This document shows positions 22,979 to 34,127 of a stretch of 64,000 bases of DNA, piece after piece. Both the position numbers and the translations under genes were made by a program. Location: positions 14,905,255 through 14,969,254 of the forward strand of contig NC_077232.1 in assembly GCF_027887165.1 (NCBI RefSeq), given 5' to 3'. How positions within the stretch are numbered: the stretch's first letter is position 1; each line of letters opens with the position of its first letter. Source of the DNA: Monodelphis domestica. Lineage: Eukaryota > Chordata > Mammalia > Didelphimorphia > Didelphidae. The notes below the pieces were generated by a model. It saw only the letters and a program-made list of their open reading frames with translations, did not search any database and was not told where the DNA came from.

Positions 22979-23836
22979 TGGACTTCTCCATTAGGGGCGG
23001 TGTAATGTCCCTGAACAACTTTCAGGGATCCAGGAGAAAAAAAAACACCATTCATAAGCAAAGGATAAACTATGGGAGTGGAAACACCGAGAAAAAGCAA
23101 CTGCCTGAATACAGAGGTTGAGGGGACATGACAGAGGATAGACTTTAAATGAACACTCTAATGCAAATACTATCAACAAAGCAATGGGTTCAAATCAAGA
23201 AAACATCTAATGCCCAGTGGACTTACGCATCGGCTATGGGGGGTAGGGGGGAGGAAAAGAAAATGATCTATGTCTTTAACGAATAATGCTTGGAAATGAT
23301 CAAATAAAATATATTTAAAAAAAAAAAAAGAATAATTGGACTTCCAGAAAAGCCAGAAATAAACACCAAACTCGACATGGTGATATAAGATATAATCAAC
23401 GAAAATTGCCCAGAGATTCTAGAACAAGGGGGCAATACAGCCACTGACAGAGCTCACAGAAAACCCTCTACACTAAACCCCAAAAAGACAACTCCCAGGA
23501 AAGTAATTGCCAAATTCCAAAGCTATCAAACAAAAGAAAAAATCCTACAGGAAGCCAGGAAAAAGACAATTTAGATATAAAGGAATGCCAATCAGGGTCA
23601 CACAAGACCTTGCAAGTTCTACTCTGAATGATCGTAAGGCATGGAACATGATCTTCAGAAAGGCAAGAGAGCTGGGTCTTCAACCAAGAATCAGCTACCC
23701 AGCAAAACTGACTATATACTTCCAAGGGAAAGTATGGGCATTCAACAAAATAGAAGACTTCCAACTTTTTGCAAAGAAAAGACCAGAGCTCTGTGGAAAG
23801 TTTTATACTGAAAATCAAAGAGCGAGGAATACCTGA

Positions 23837-24368
23837 AAAGGTAAATATTAAGGAAAGGGGAAAAATGTTATCTTCTTCTTTTATGCAAACTCTCTTCTAT
23901 AAGGACTACATTTATATCAATCTATGTATACTAATATGTGGGGAAAATGTAATGAATAAATAGGGGGTAAAGAAAGACCAAATAGAATACTCTTTCTCAC
24001 ACAAAGATTCACATGGGAAGGGGAGGGGAAGAAAACTCCTATAAGAAGGAGAGGAAGAGAGGGGTTTTTTTTACTTAAACCTTAATCTCAGGGAAATCAA
24101 CTCTGAGAGGGAAAAACATCCAGATCCATTGGGATCTTGAATTCTATCTTACCCAACAAGGGTAGGGAGAAGGTAAAACCAAGGGGGGGTAGGGGGAGAG
24201 GGAGAACAAAAAGGGAGGGAAAGAGGGGGGAGGGGGAGGGAACAAAAAGGGAGGGACTAAAAAGGGAAACATCAAGGGAGGGGATAAGGGGGACTGATTC
24301 AAAGTAAATCACTGGACTAAAAGGTAGAGCCGAAGAAGAAAAGGTTAGAATTAGGGATGGATATCAAA
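23837..24368 (+). repeat. Inter-ORF spacer of L1-A with G-rich tract
   Basis: Counterpart of the L1-B spacer, 532 bases, with the G-run tract at about 24178-24290. The length and position are kept. Confidence 0.8.
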
Positions 24369-27300
24369 ATGCCAGGGAGTCCACAAATGACAATCATAAC
24401 TTTGAATGTGAATGGGATGAACTCACCCATAAAACATAGACGAATAGCAGAATGGATTAGAATCCAAAACCCTACCGTATGTTGTCTTCAAGAAACACAT
24501 GAGGCAGGTTGACACCAACAAGGTCAGAATTAAAGGATGGAGTAAGACCATCTGGGCCTCAACTGATAGAAAGAAGGCAGGAGTGGTAATCATGATATCT
24601 GATAAATCCAAAGCAAAAATAGACCTGATCAAAAGGGATAGGGAAGGTAATTATATTTTGTTAAAAGGGCAATCTAGACAATGAGGAAATATCATTAATC
24701 AACATGTATGCACCAAATAATATAGCACCCAAATTTCTAATAGAGAAACTAGGAGAATTGAAGGAAGAAATACAGTAAAACCATATTAGTGGGAGACTTA
24801 AACCAACCATAATCAAATTTAGATAAATCAAATAAAAAATAAATAAGAAAGAGGTAAAAGAAGTGAATGAAATCTTAGAAAAATTAGAATTAATAGACAT
24901 ATGGAGAAAAATAAATAGGGATAAAAAGGAATACACCTTCTCAGCACCACATGGCACATTCACAAAAATTGACCATACATTAGGTCACAGAAACATGGCA
25001 CACAAATGCAGAAAAGCAGAAATAATGAATGCAGCCTTCTCAGACCACAAGGCAATAGAAATAATGATTAGTAATGGTACATGGAAAACCAAATCTAAAA
25101 CCAATTGGAAATTAAACAATATGATACTCCCAAACCATTTAGTTAAAGAAGAAATCATAGAAACAATTAATAATTTCATTGAGGAAAGTGACAATGGCGA
25201 GACATCCTTTCAAACCTTTTGGGATGCAGCCAAAGCGGTAATCAGAGGTAAATTCATATCCCTGAATGCTTATATTAACAAACAAGGGAGAGCAGAGATC
25301 AATCAATTGGAAATGCAAATGAAAAAACTCAAAAGTGATCAAATTAAAACCCCCCAGCAGAAAACCAAACTAGAAATCCTAAAAATTAAGGGAGAGATTA
25401 ATAAAATCGAAAGTGATAGAACTATTGATTTAATAAATAAGACAAGAAGCTGGTACTTTGAAAAAACAAACAAAATAGACAAAGTACTGGTCAATCTAAT
25501 TTAAAAAAGGAAGGAAGAAAAGCAAATTAACAGCATTAAAGATGAAAAGGGGGACAGCACCTCCAATGAAGATGAAATTAAGGCAATCATTAGAAATTAC
25601 TTTGCCCAATTATATGGCAATAAATACACCAATTTAGGAGAAATGGATGAATATATAAAAAAATACAAACTGCCTAGACTAACAGAAGAGGAAATAGAAT
25701 TCTTAAATAATCCCATATCAGAAAATGAAATCCAACAAGCCATCAAAGAACTTCCTAAGAAAAAATCCCCAGGGCCTGATGGATTCACCTGTGAATTCTA
25801 TCAAACATTCAGAGAACAGTTAATCCCAATACTATACAAACTATTTGACATAATAAGCAAAGAGGGAGTTCTACCAAACTCCTTTTACGACACAAACATG
25901 GTACTGATTCCAAAACCAGGCAGGTCAAAATCAGAGAAAGAAAACTATACACCAATCTCCCTAATGAATATAGATGCAAAAATATTAAATAGGATACTAG
26001 CAAAAAGACTCCAGCAAGTGATCAGAAGGATCATTCACCATGATCAAGTAGGATTCATACCAGGGATGCAGGGCTGGTTCAACATTAGGAAAACCATCCA
26101 CATAATTGACCACATCAACAAGCAAACTAGCAAGAACCACATGATTATCTCAATAGACGCAGAAAAAGCATTTGATAAAATACAACACCCATTCCTATTA
26201 AAAACACTAGAAAACATAGGAATAGAAGGGTCATTCCTAAAAATAATAAACAGTATATATCTAAAACCATCAGCTAATATCATCTGCAATGGGGATAAAC
26301 TAGATACATTCCCAATAAGATCAGGAGTGAAACAAGGATGCCCATTATCACCTCTACCATTTGACATTGTACTAGAAACACTAGCAGTAGCAATTAGAGA
26401 AGATAACGGAATTGAAGGCATCAAAATAGGCAAGGAGGAGGCCAAGTTATCACTCTTTGCAGATGACATGATGGTCTACTTAAAGAATCCTAGAGATTCA
26501 ACCAAAAAGCTAATTGAAATAATCAACAACTTTAGCAAAGTTGCAGGATACAAAATAAACCCACATAAATCATCAGCTTTTCTATATATCTCCAACACAG
26601 CTCAGCAGCAAGAACTAGAAAGAGAAATCCCATTCAAAATCACCTTAGACAAAATAAAATACCTAGGAATCTATCTCCCAAGAAAAACACAGGAACTATA
26701 TGAACACAACTACAAAACAGTCGCCACACAACTAAAACTAGACTTGAGCAAATGGAAAAACATTAACTGCTCATGGATAGGACAAGCCAATATAATAAAA
26801 ATGACCATCCTACCCAAACTTATTTATCTATTTAGTGCCATACCCTTTGAACTACCAAAATACTTCTTCACTGATTTAGAAAAAACCATAACAAAGTTCA
26901 TTTGGAAGAACAAAAGATCAAGGATATCCAGGGAAATAATGAAAAAAAAAAAACACATATGAAGGGGGCCTTGCAGTCCCTGACCTTAAACTATATTACA
27001 AAGCAGCAGTCATCAAAACAATTTGGTACTGGCTAAGAAACAGAAAGAAAGATCAGTGGAATAGACTGGGGGAAAGCGACCTCAGCAAGATAGTATACAA
27101 TAAACCCAAAGATCCCAGCTTTTGGTACAAAAATCCACTATTTCATAAAAACTGCTGGGAAAATTGGAAGACAGTGTGGGAGAGACTAGGAATAGATCAA
27201 CACCTCACACCCTACACCAAGATAAATTCAAAATGGGTGAGTGACTTAAACATAAAGAAGGAAACCATAAGTAAATTGGGTAAACACAGAATAGTATACA

Positions 27301-28199
27301 TGTCAGACTTTTGGGAGGGGAAAGGCTTTAAAACCAAGCAAGACATAGAAATAATCACAAAATGTAAAATAAACAATTTTGACTACATCAAACTAAAAAG
27401 CTTTTGTACAAACAAAAACAATGTAACTAAAATCAGAAAGGAAACAACAAATTGGGAAAAAATCTTCATAGAAACCTCTGACAAAGGTTTAATTACTCAT
27501 ATTTATAAAGAGCTAAATCAATTGTACAAAAAATCAAGCCATTCTCCAATTGATAAATGGGCAAGGGAAATGGATAGGCAGTTCTCAGATAAAGAAATCA
27601 AAACTATTAACAAGCACATGAAGAAGGGTTCTAAATCTCTTATAATCAGAGAGATGCAAATCAAAACAACTCTGAAGTATCACCTCACACCTAGCAGATT
27701 GGCTAACATAACAGCAAAGGAATATAATGAATGCTGGAGGGGATGTGGCAAAGTAGGGACATTAATTCATTGCTGGTGGAGTTGTGAACTGATCCAACCA
27801 TTCTGGAGGGCAATTTGGAACTATGCCCAAAGGGAGACAAAAGAATATCTACCCTTTGATCCAGCCATAGCACTGCTGGGTCTGTACCCCAAAGAGATAA
27901 TAAGGAAAAAGACTTGTACAAAAATATTCATAGCTGCGCTCTTTGTGGTGGCCAAAAACTGGAAAACAAGGGGATGCCCATCAATTGGTGAATGGCTGAA
28001 CAAATTTTGGTATATGTTGGTGATGGAGTACTATTGTGCTAAAAGGAATAATAAAGTGGAGGAGTTCCATGGAGACTGGAACAACCTCCAGGAAGTGATG
28101 CAGAGTGAGAGGAGCAGAACCAGGAGAACATTGTACACAGAGACTAATACACTGTGGTATAATCGAAGGCGATGGACTTCTCCATTAATGGCGGTATAA
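24369..28199 (+). pseudogene. L1-A ORF2, broken
   Basis: Same gene as L1-B ORF2. Visible damage includes an extra base at about 24668 (ttaaaagggcaatctagaca), small deletions near 24770-24950, a TAA in place of a Lys codon at about 25501, and 12 instead of 11 A at 26942-26953. The reverse transcriptase active site [12 protein letters not shown] is intact (25643-26962 frame). The C-terminal cysteine motif lies in the 27174-28199 frame. It cannot make a full protein. Confidence 0.92.
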
Positions 28200-28484
28200 T
28201 GTCCCTGAACAATCTGCAGTGATCTAGGAGAAAAAAACACTATTCATGAGCAAAGGATAAACTATGGGAGTGGAAACACAGAGGAAAAGCAACTGCCTGA
28301 ATACAGTGGATGAGGGGACATGACAGAGGAGAGACTCTAAATGAACACTCTAATGTAAATATTATCAACAAAGCAATGGGTTCAAATCAAGAAAACATGT
28401 AATGCCCAGTGGATTTACGCGTCGGCTATGTGGGGTGGGGGGGAGGAAAAGAAAATTATCTATGTCTTTAACGAATAATGCTTG

Positions 28485-29439
28485 TGTGACAAGGGAATCA
28501 CTTTAAAAGACTGATATATATTAATTTAAGGTAGCCAAGGAATTCAGCTATGTAATTCCTAAATGAAAACCCAAGTCAGCAGTAAATCTTTTATGGAGTT
28601 TAATTACAAAAGGAGTAAGAAAGGAATTAGAGATAGAGAGAGAGAAAAAGGGAGAGAAGGGAATAGGGCTTAAATACCACTTCTGTTTAGGCTGGGCCAA
28701 AAGGCCCAAGCCCTTAGATAGCTGGGGCAAAGAAAAAAGATCAGTCCCTATTACTCACATGACCAAAATGGAGAAACAGTCTCAGAGGCCCCCACTTTCA
28801 GCTTCCTTCAGAGCAAGCTTTTCAGAGCCCACACGAACCACACCAACCAACTTCTCAACCACCTCGAGTCTTCAGACCCCCCTGATCTTTAAGGAAACCA
28901 TCCAAGTTGCCTCCCCTCAGTTCTCACATCTACCAATCACTGTCCATCAATTTCCCTGTGCCAATGGAGGCTCTAGCTTAACCCAGGACCGCCCAGAGGC
29001 TTTGCACATGTCTGTTGAAGGTCATATTTTCAAATGATTAAATCTTTGCTCCTTTGCTACAGCCCTTTCTAAATCCTGTTAACCTGAGTAGGGTAGAGAT
29101 TGGAATAATTAAATTTTGATCTAGGCTGCAGCCCTTACTCAATCTGTTAGGACTGAATAGGGTGGAGATTGATTCCAAGTATCTCCATTGTATCAATTCT
29201 GAAATCAATCATGACTCAAAGAAATTCCTGTTTTATGCTTAAACATAGGTCAAAGTCCTTTCCCTTGTTCAGCAAAAGGTTTCTGTCCTAAATTAATCTG
29301 AAGAAGGGAAGAGAAGGAACCTCCCATGCCAATGGGGTTCCCATTCCAATAGACTATCAGTAAGAAATTTTCCAAGTATGAAATATCCCAATGGTGAAAT
29401 ATCCAACATTTATAAGTCTAAGGAATTTTGAGGTTTACA
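28485..29439 (-). repeat. Solo LTR (955 bp) in the L1-A 3' UTR
   Basis: Insert starting TGTGACAAGG and ending GTTTACA between CTTG (28481-28484) and CTTG (29440-29443), a 4-bp duplication as in gammaretroviruses. Without it the L1-A 3' end reads exactly like L1-B. Internal blocks (attcctaaatgaaaacccaa; ggcccaagcccttag) match the ERV-M LTR, whose coding direction is minus, hence the strand. No internal genes remain: a solo LTR after recombination. Confidence 0.93.
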
Positions 29440-29493
29440 CTTGGAAATGATCAAATAAAATATATTAAAAAAAAAAAAAGAAACAAGCTACCT

Positions 29494-29788
29494 CTCTGAA
29501 TCCAGAAACTGAACTATTTGGAGAAGACACCATGAAGATGGCTCCACAGAGCACAAACTGCAGGAGAAAGATCAAGAATGAACTTTGGTGTGGTTGATTG
29601 AGCATTTAATTTGTATGTATACTTTAATGCCAAAGGGGACTGTCCCCTAATTGGACTGTTGTCAATGTACCTCGCAATCATTAGTTTTGTTCTTTTCTCT
29701 CTTATCCTCAAATTATTGTAATTTCAAAGTTTGTATATTTTCAAGCCTCAGCAGAAAGATTAGTCTTCCTTTGGCCTCAGGGGAGTAA
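29494..29788 (+). mobile_element. ERV-3 internal remnant, right part
   Basis: Continues ERV-3 after L1-A. The segment gagaagacaccatgaagatg and the block ggggactgtcccctaattgg are shared with ERV-1 (8455-8640), ERV-4 (56090-56270) and ERV-M (33040-33180). A purine tract CAGGGGAG at 29779-29786 precedes the LTR. Confidence 0.78.
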
Positions 29789-29959
29789 TGCAAAATGGAG
29801 ATTTGAACCCCAGACTTCAATCCCCATAATTCCTTGGTACTTCCCATAATTCCCTATAATCTCACCTGAGACCCCACCTGGGAGACATCACAATTTGTAT
29901 TTAAACTGGCTGTACCTCCTGTTTTGGCCTCCCTCTTCCTCTACTTGGACATGGCAAGA
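29789..29959 (+). repeat. ERV-3 3' LTR, truncated
   Basis: Starts TGCAAAATGGAGATTTGAAC and matches the ERV-3 5' LTR until caagatgtagt, where the RTE-like LINE begins. The rest of the LTR is not found after the LINE. Confidence 0.72.
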
Positions 29960-29974
29960 TGTAGTCTACCAAAG

Positions 29975-31766
29975 TGCCCTTGACCAGATCCCCCCAAACC
30001 ACACCATTGAACAACTTGACATCCCTCCTTCTATAGAGGAAATCCAAAAAGCCATTAAACAAATGAGTACAGGCAAGGCACCCGGTTAAAACGTGATTCC
30101 AACCGAGGTGTACAGGGCCTTAAAGGGAAAGGCTCTTCAGGAATTCCAGATAGTGCTGACCAGCATATGGGAAGAGGAAGACATGGCCCCAGAACTCAGA
30201 GATACCTCCATCATAGCCCTATACAAGAACAAAGGCTCATGAGCAGCCTGTGACAACTACAGAAGCATCTCACTACTCTCCACTGCTGGAAAGATCCTTG
30301 CCCATGTTATACTCAACAGACTCCTGTCATCTGTTTCAGAGCAGAACCTGCCTGAATCACAATGTGGCTTCCAACCAGATCGCAACACCATTGACATGGT
30401 CTTCACGCTGGGGCAAATGCAGGAAAAATGCCTTGAGCAGAACCTGAGTCTCTACATTGTCTTCATAGACCTGACAAAGGCATTCAACACAGTGAACAAG
30501 GATGTATTGTGTGTGATCCTCAGCAAGCTTGGTTGCTCAGCAAAATTTGTCAAACTGATCCAGCTCTTTCATGTTGACATGACAGGGGAAGTCCTATCTG
30601 GTGGAGAGATTTCTGATCGCTTCAACATCTCCAATGGCGTGAAACCAGGCTTTGTCCTCGCTTCGGTACTATTCAACCAATCCTTCACCCAAGTTTTATG
30701 ACATGCTGTGATGGATCTAAATCTGGGCACCTACATCAAATACTGACTGGATGGCTCACTATTCGACTTCCTCCACCTGACTGCAAAAACAAAGACATCA
30801 GAGAGACTCATCCTGGAAGCTCTCTTCGTAGATGACTGTGCTCTCATGGCCCACCAAGAAAATTATCTCCAAACCATTGTGGACAGATTCTCCACTGCAA
30901 CAAAACTGTTTGGCCTGACTATCAGGTTCAGCCAAACAGAGGTGCTGTTCCAACCTGTACCAGGGAGGCCAATGAACCAGCCGTGCATAACTATTGATGG
31001 CACGCAGATTTCTAACATCAATACTTTCAAGTACCTCGGCAGCACTATCACCAACGACGGGTCCCTAGACCATGAGATCAATGCCAGGAACCCAAAGGCC
31101 AGCCAGTCACTCGGGCGGCTGCCCTCCAAAGTCCTCCAACACAGAGGTGTAAGCACTGCAAAGAAGCTCAAAGTGTATAACGCAGTGGTCCTCAGCTCGC
31201 TCCTGTACGGTTGTGAGACATGAACACTGTACCGAAAGCACATGAAGCAGCTGGAGCAATTCCACCAATGCTCCCTCTGGTCAATCATGAGGATCCGATG
31301 GCAGGACCGAATCACCAACCAGGAAGTCCTCGACAGAGCCAACTCCACCAGCATCGAAGTCCTGGTCCTCAAAGCCCAGCTACGATGGTCTGGGCACGTC
31401 ATCCGCATGGACCCACAGCGAATACCAAGACAGGTATTCTATAGTGAACTGTCAGCTGGACTCAGGAAACAAGGCCGACCAAAGAAAAGATTCAAGGATC
31501 AGCTAAAGTCCAACTTGAAGAGGGCTGGCATGACACCAAAGCAACTAGAACTCTCTGCCTCTGACAGAAGCAGCTGGAGAACCCACATTAACCATGCCGC
31601 CGCCACCTTTGAAGATGAGCGACGTCGACGTCTTGCCGCTGTGCGTGAACGCCGACACCAGACCACAACCGCACCTCCCGTAACAACTGGCGTCCCAGGC
31701 CCCATGTGCCACAAACTCTGCGCCTCAGCCTTTGGACTGCAAAGCCACATGAGGGTACATCAATAG
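29975..31766 (+). pseudogene. RTE-a reverse transcriptase, broken by stops
   Basis: The pieces 29895-30089, 30396-30701, 30846-31223 and 31242-31766 share one frame, so only nonsense changes separate them (for example TGA for Trp in CET-TLYRKH at 31221). Motifs: IEEIQKAIKQMSTGKAPG, FIDLTKAFNTVN, SNGVKPG, the catalytic LFVDDCALMAHQEN, then FKYLGSTI, KLKVYNAVVLSSLLYGCET, and a C-terminal CHKLCASAFGLQSHMRVH finger. The endonuclease domain is missing through 5' truncation. Confidence 0.85.
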
Positions 31767-31810
31767 ATGATAATGCACAAAGACAATAGTCATTATCGGT
31801 CACCGAGAGA

Positions 31811-31813
31811 CTG

Positions 31814-31847
<34 letters not shown>

Positions 31848-31872
31848 CACTACTACTACTACTACTACTATA
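31811..31872 (+). repeat. (CTA)n trinucleotide tail of RTE-a
   Basis: About 20 near-perfect CTA units ending the LINE. The antisense copy ends in the same unit (48722-48741), so it is the element's own 3' tail. Confidence 0.95.
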
Positions 31873-31876
31873 CTAC

Positions 31877-32342
31877 AGACCAAAGTCAAGGTATTTCGTC
31901 TACTTCCAAACTTTCTTTTGACAGTAACAAGCCAGCCAGCATTTATTCATCACCTATTACATGCAAAGCACTGTTCTAGACATTGTGAATAAAATGGTCG
32001 GCCATGGTCCAGTGTAGCTGTAGATAATCATGTGCTGAGAATGAAATTGTTCCTAAGTAGTTAATTCGGGGGGGCATCACAGCAATGAATTGATAGAACA
32101 TTACAAAGAAAACTATAATTCTTTAATGAAAAGACCAATATTTTAAAAATAAATAATTTTAATAGCTATTATCAAAGTGTGATCTGTTATAATAAAGGTT
32201 ATATAAAGGAAATTAGTGTAGACATCATCATTCATTATTTGCAGATGAAAAACAAGTAGACTGGATCACATGATATCTATAGCAATAATGGATGAAGTGA
32301 TAGCATATTCCTTGGTTACATTTGCCTGTATTGAGAAATTAG
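31877..32342. other. Intergenic, no gene
   Basis: AT-rich. A short piece near 31940-31985 (gcatttattcatcacctatt and acatgcaaagcactgttcta) resembles an ancient mammalian MIR/L2-type repeat. Nothing else is recognised. Confidence 0.5.
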
Positions 32343-32889
32343 TGTAGTGAAAATTTCACCTTAGAAGATTGTTATAATATTAAAACTGTGGGCGCCAAGT
32401 AATATACTTATGGAATTCCTAAATGAAACACTCAAGTCAAAATGGACTTTATGGTGGTTTAATCACAATGGGAGTAAGAGAAGGGAGAGGGAGAGAAGGA
32501 GAGAGGAAAAAAGGGAAAGGGGTTACTTAGCCTCTGACCAAGGCACAGGGAGATTAGGCCCAAAGGGCCAAGGTAGAAAAGAATCAGTCCTTGACTCACG
32601 TGACCGATCTGAAGGGAAGCTGTCTGTGGATCTCCTCCCTGTTGAAGCTCCTGGCACGAACTGGCATCTAGCCCTGTCCACAGGAAGTGAGCTAATTCCA
32701 GAGACTGTTTTCTCTGTCACTTCTTGTGCCTCACAAGTGCCAATGGTGGCTCAAGCTTGGCTTAGGACAGCCCAGGTGGGCAGTTAGTTATTTTTGATTT
32801 GTTCTTGACTAGCACATGCCCATGTTGTGTCGGTGTGCACAATTTTTTTGGTGCTAGAACAAGCAAGATGGAGATTTTTAAAATTCACA
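32343..32889 (-). repeat. ERV-M 3' LTR
   Basis: 547 bp, TGTAGTGAAAATTTCACC to AAAATTCACA on the plus strand; pairs with 42458-43004. It is at the 3' end because pol reads toward it and a purine tract abuts it. Confidence 0.93.
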
Positions 32890-32898
32890 ATCCCCCCT
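32890..32898 (-). promoter_or_regulatory. ERV-M polypurine tract
   Basis: Minus strand AGGGGGGAT immediately before the LTR start TGTGAATTTT. It fixes the minus orientation. Confidence 0.75.
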
Positions 32899-33180
32899 GA
32901 TGATAATTGGGGGACTAGTCTCCCCAATTGATCACTAAACATTAGAATACTGCACCCTGAAAAATTCTAACTGCAAGTGTATACAAAATTTTGCCCTCTA
33001 AGAGGAAGACTATAATAATTGTAGATATGGGGAAATAGAGGAGAGAAAAAGACAGCAAACCAATGTTTTGCTGGGCACATTGACAAAAGCCAATTAGGGG
33101 GCAGTCCCCTTTGGCATAAGAGTGTACATTCAAAAAAATGTCCAATCAATCGCACCCCAAGGTTCATTCTGGATCTTCCT

Positions 33181-34127
33181 GCAGTTCTCAGCCAAAGAAA
33201 TCAAAACTATTAATAAGCACATGAAAAAGTGTTCTACATCTCATATAACCAGAGAGATGCAAATCAAAACAACTCCGAGGTATCACCTCACACCTAGCAG
33301 ATTGGCTAATATAACAGCAAAAGAAAGTAATGAATGCTGGAGGGGATGTGGCAAAGTAGGGACATTAATTCATTGCTGGTGGAGTTGTGAATTGATCCAA
33401 CCATTCTGGAGGGCAATTTGGAACTATGCCCAAAGGGTGATAAAAGACTGTCTGCCCTTTGATCCAGCCATAGCACTACTGGGCTTGTACCCCAAAGAGA
33501 TAATAAGGAAAAAGACTTGTACAAGAATATTCATAGCTGCACTTTGTGGTGGCCAAAAATTGGAAAACGAGGGGATGCCCTTCAATTGGAGAATGGCTGA
33601 ACAAATTGTGGTATATGTTGGTGATGGAATACTATTGTGCAAAAAGGAATAATGAAGTGGAGGAATTCCATGGAGACTGGAACAACCTCCAGGAAATGAT
33701 GCAGAGTGAGAGGAGCAAAACCAGGAGAACATTGTACACAGAGACTGATACACTGCGGTACAATCGAAGGTAATGGACTTCTCCATTAGTGTCAATGCAA
33801 CGTCCCTGAACAATCTGCAGGGATCGAAAAAACACTATCCACAAGCAGAGGACAAACTGTGGGAGTAAAAACACCGATGAAAAGCAACTATTTGACTACA
33901 GGGGTGGAGGGGATATGACTGAGGAGAGACTCTAAATGAACACTCTAATGCAAATACCAACAACATGGAAATGGGTTTGAATCAAGAACACATGTGATAC
34001 CCAGTGGAATTATGTGTCGGCTGTAGGACAGGTGTTGGGAGGTGGGGAGGGAGGAAAAGAAAATGGTCTTTGTTTCCAATGAATAATGTTTGGAAATGAC
34101 CAAATAAAAATAAAAATTAAAAAAAAG
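33181..34127 (+). mobile_element. L1 3' fragment inside ERV-M
   Basis: 5'-truncated L1 starting in ORF2 at the position equal to 22385 of L1-B (cagttctcag). It holds the ORF2 C-terminus with the [16 protein letters not shown] motif, a frameshift near 33541, the stop region, the 3' UTR and a degenerate A-tail. It is older than L1-A and L1-B by sequence. Confidence 0.92.

Larger units (their letters stand above)
16963..23327 (+). mobile_element. L1-B: young full-length L1 nested in L1-A ORF1
   Basis: 6365-bp element with a perfect 16-bp target-site duplication AAGAATAATTGGACTT at 16947-16962 and 23328-23343. It has a 5' UTR (16963-17715), an intact 307-codon ORF1 (17716-18639), a 529-bp spacer, ORF2 (19169-22978) with two single-base frame errors, and a 3' UTR ending in an A-run. 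It is close in sequence to its host L1-A, so both derive from a recently active subfamily. It is the most complete L1 here. Confidence 0.97.
16489..23836 (+). pseudogene. L1-A ORF1, with stop and interrupted by L1-B
   Basis: ORF1 from MANSTEAQKPQNTKKNKKKG. A TAG stop at about 16777 ends the first frame in the coiled coil (CDETE then stop). The 14-residue block ARIRQLEDIDCVKE, absent in L1-B, is present. L1-B entered after base 16962, inside the RNA-binding domain. The remainder resumes at 23344 with LPEKPEINTKLD, has another stop and a frameshift (extra A near 23562), and ends RARNT. ORF1 trimers coat L1 RNA; this copy cannot make one. Confidence 0.92.
15648..29477 (+). mobile_element. L1-A: full-length L1, split by L1-B and a solo LTR
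   Basis: Plus-strand L1 from the promoter end (GGCTTCCGGTCAAGATGG) to an A-tail at about 29466-29479. The target-site duplication AAGAAACAAG(T/C)TACCT is at 15632-15647 and 29478-29493. Removing L1-B (16963-23327 plus one 16-bp repeat) and the solo LTR (28485-29439 plus CTTG) leaves about 6.5 kb, the length of L1-B. Its 5' UTR is 15648-16488, ORF1 starts at 16489 and resumes at 23344, and ORF2 is 24369-28199. Both ORFs are broken. It inserted into ERV-3. Confidence 0.96.
29960..31876 (+). mobile_element. RTE-like LINE, 5'-truncated (RTE-a)
   Basis: Non-LTR retrotransposon fragment matching the longer antisense copy at 48719-52788. It holds a reverse transcriptase, a 'thumb' region and a C-terminal zinc-finger-like end, then a (CTA)n tail instead of poly-A. 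The trinucleotide tail and lack of RNase H suggest the RTE group; the exact clade is not certain. Confidence 0.8.

Noticed and set aside
31811..31872. Repeat array resembling a regulatory or CRISPR-like structure
   Set aside because: It is a simple CTA microsatellite tail of a LINE.
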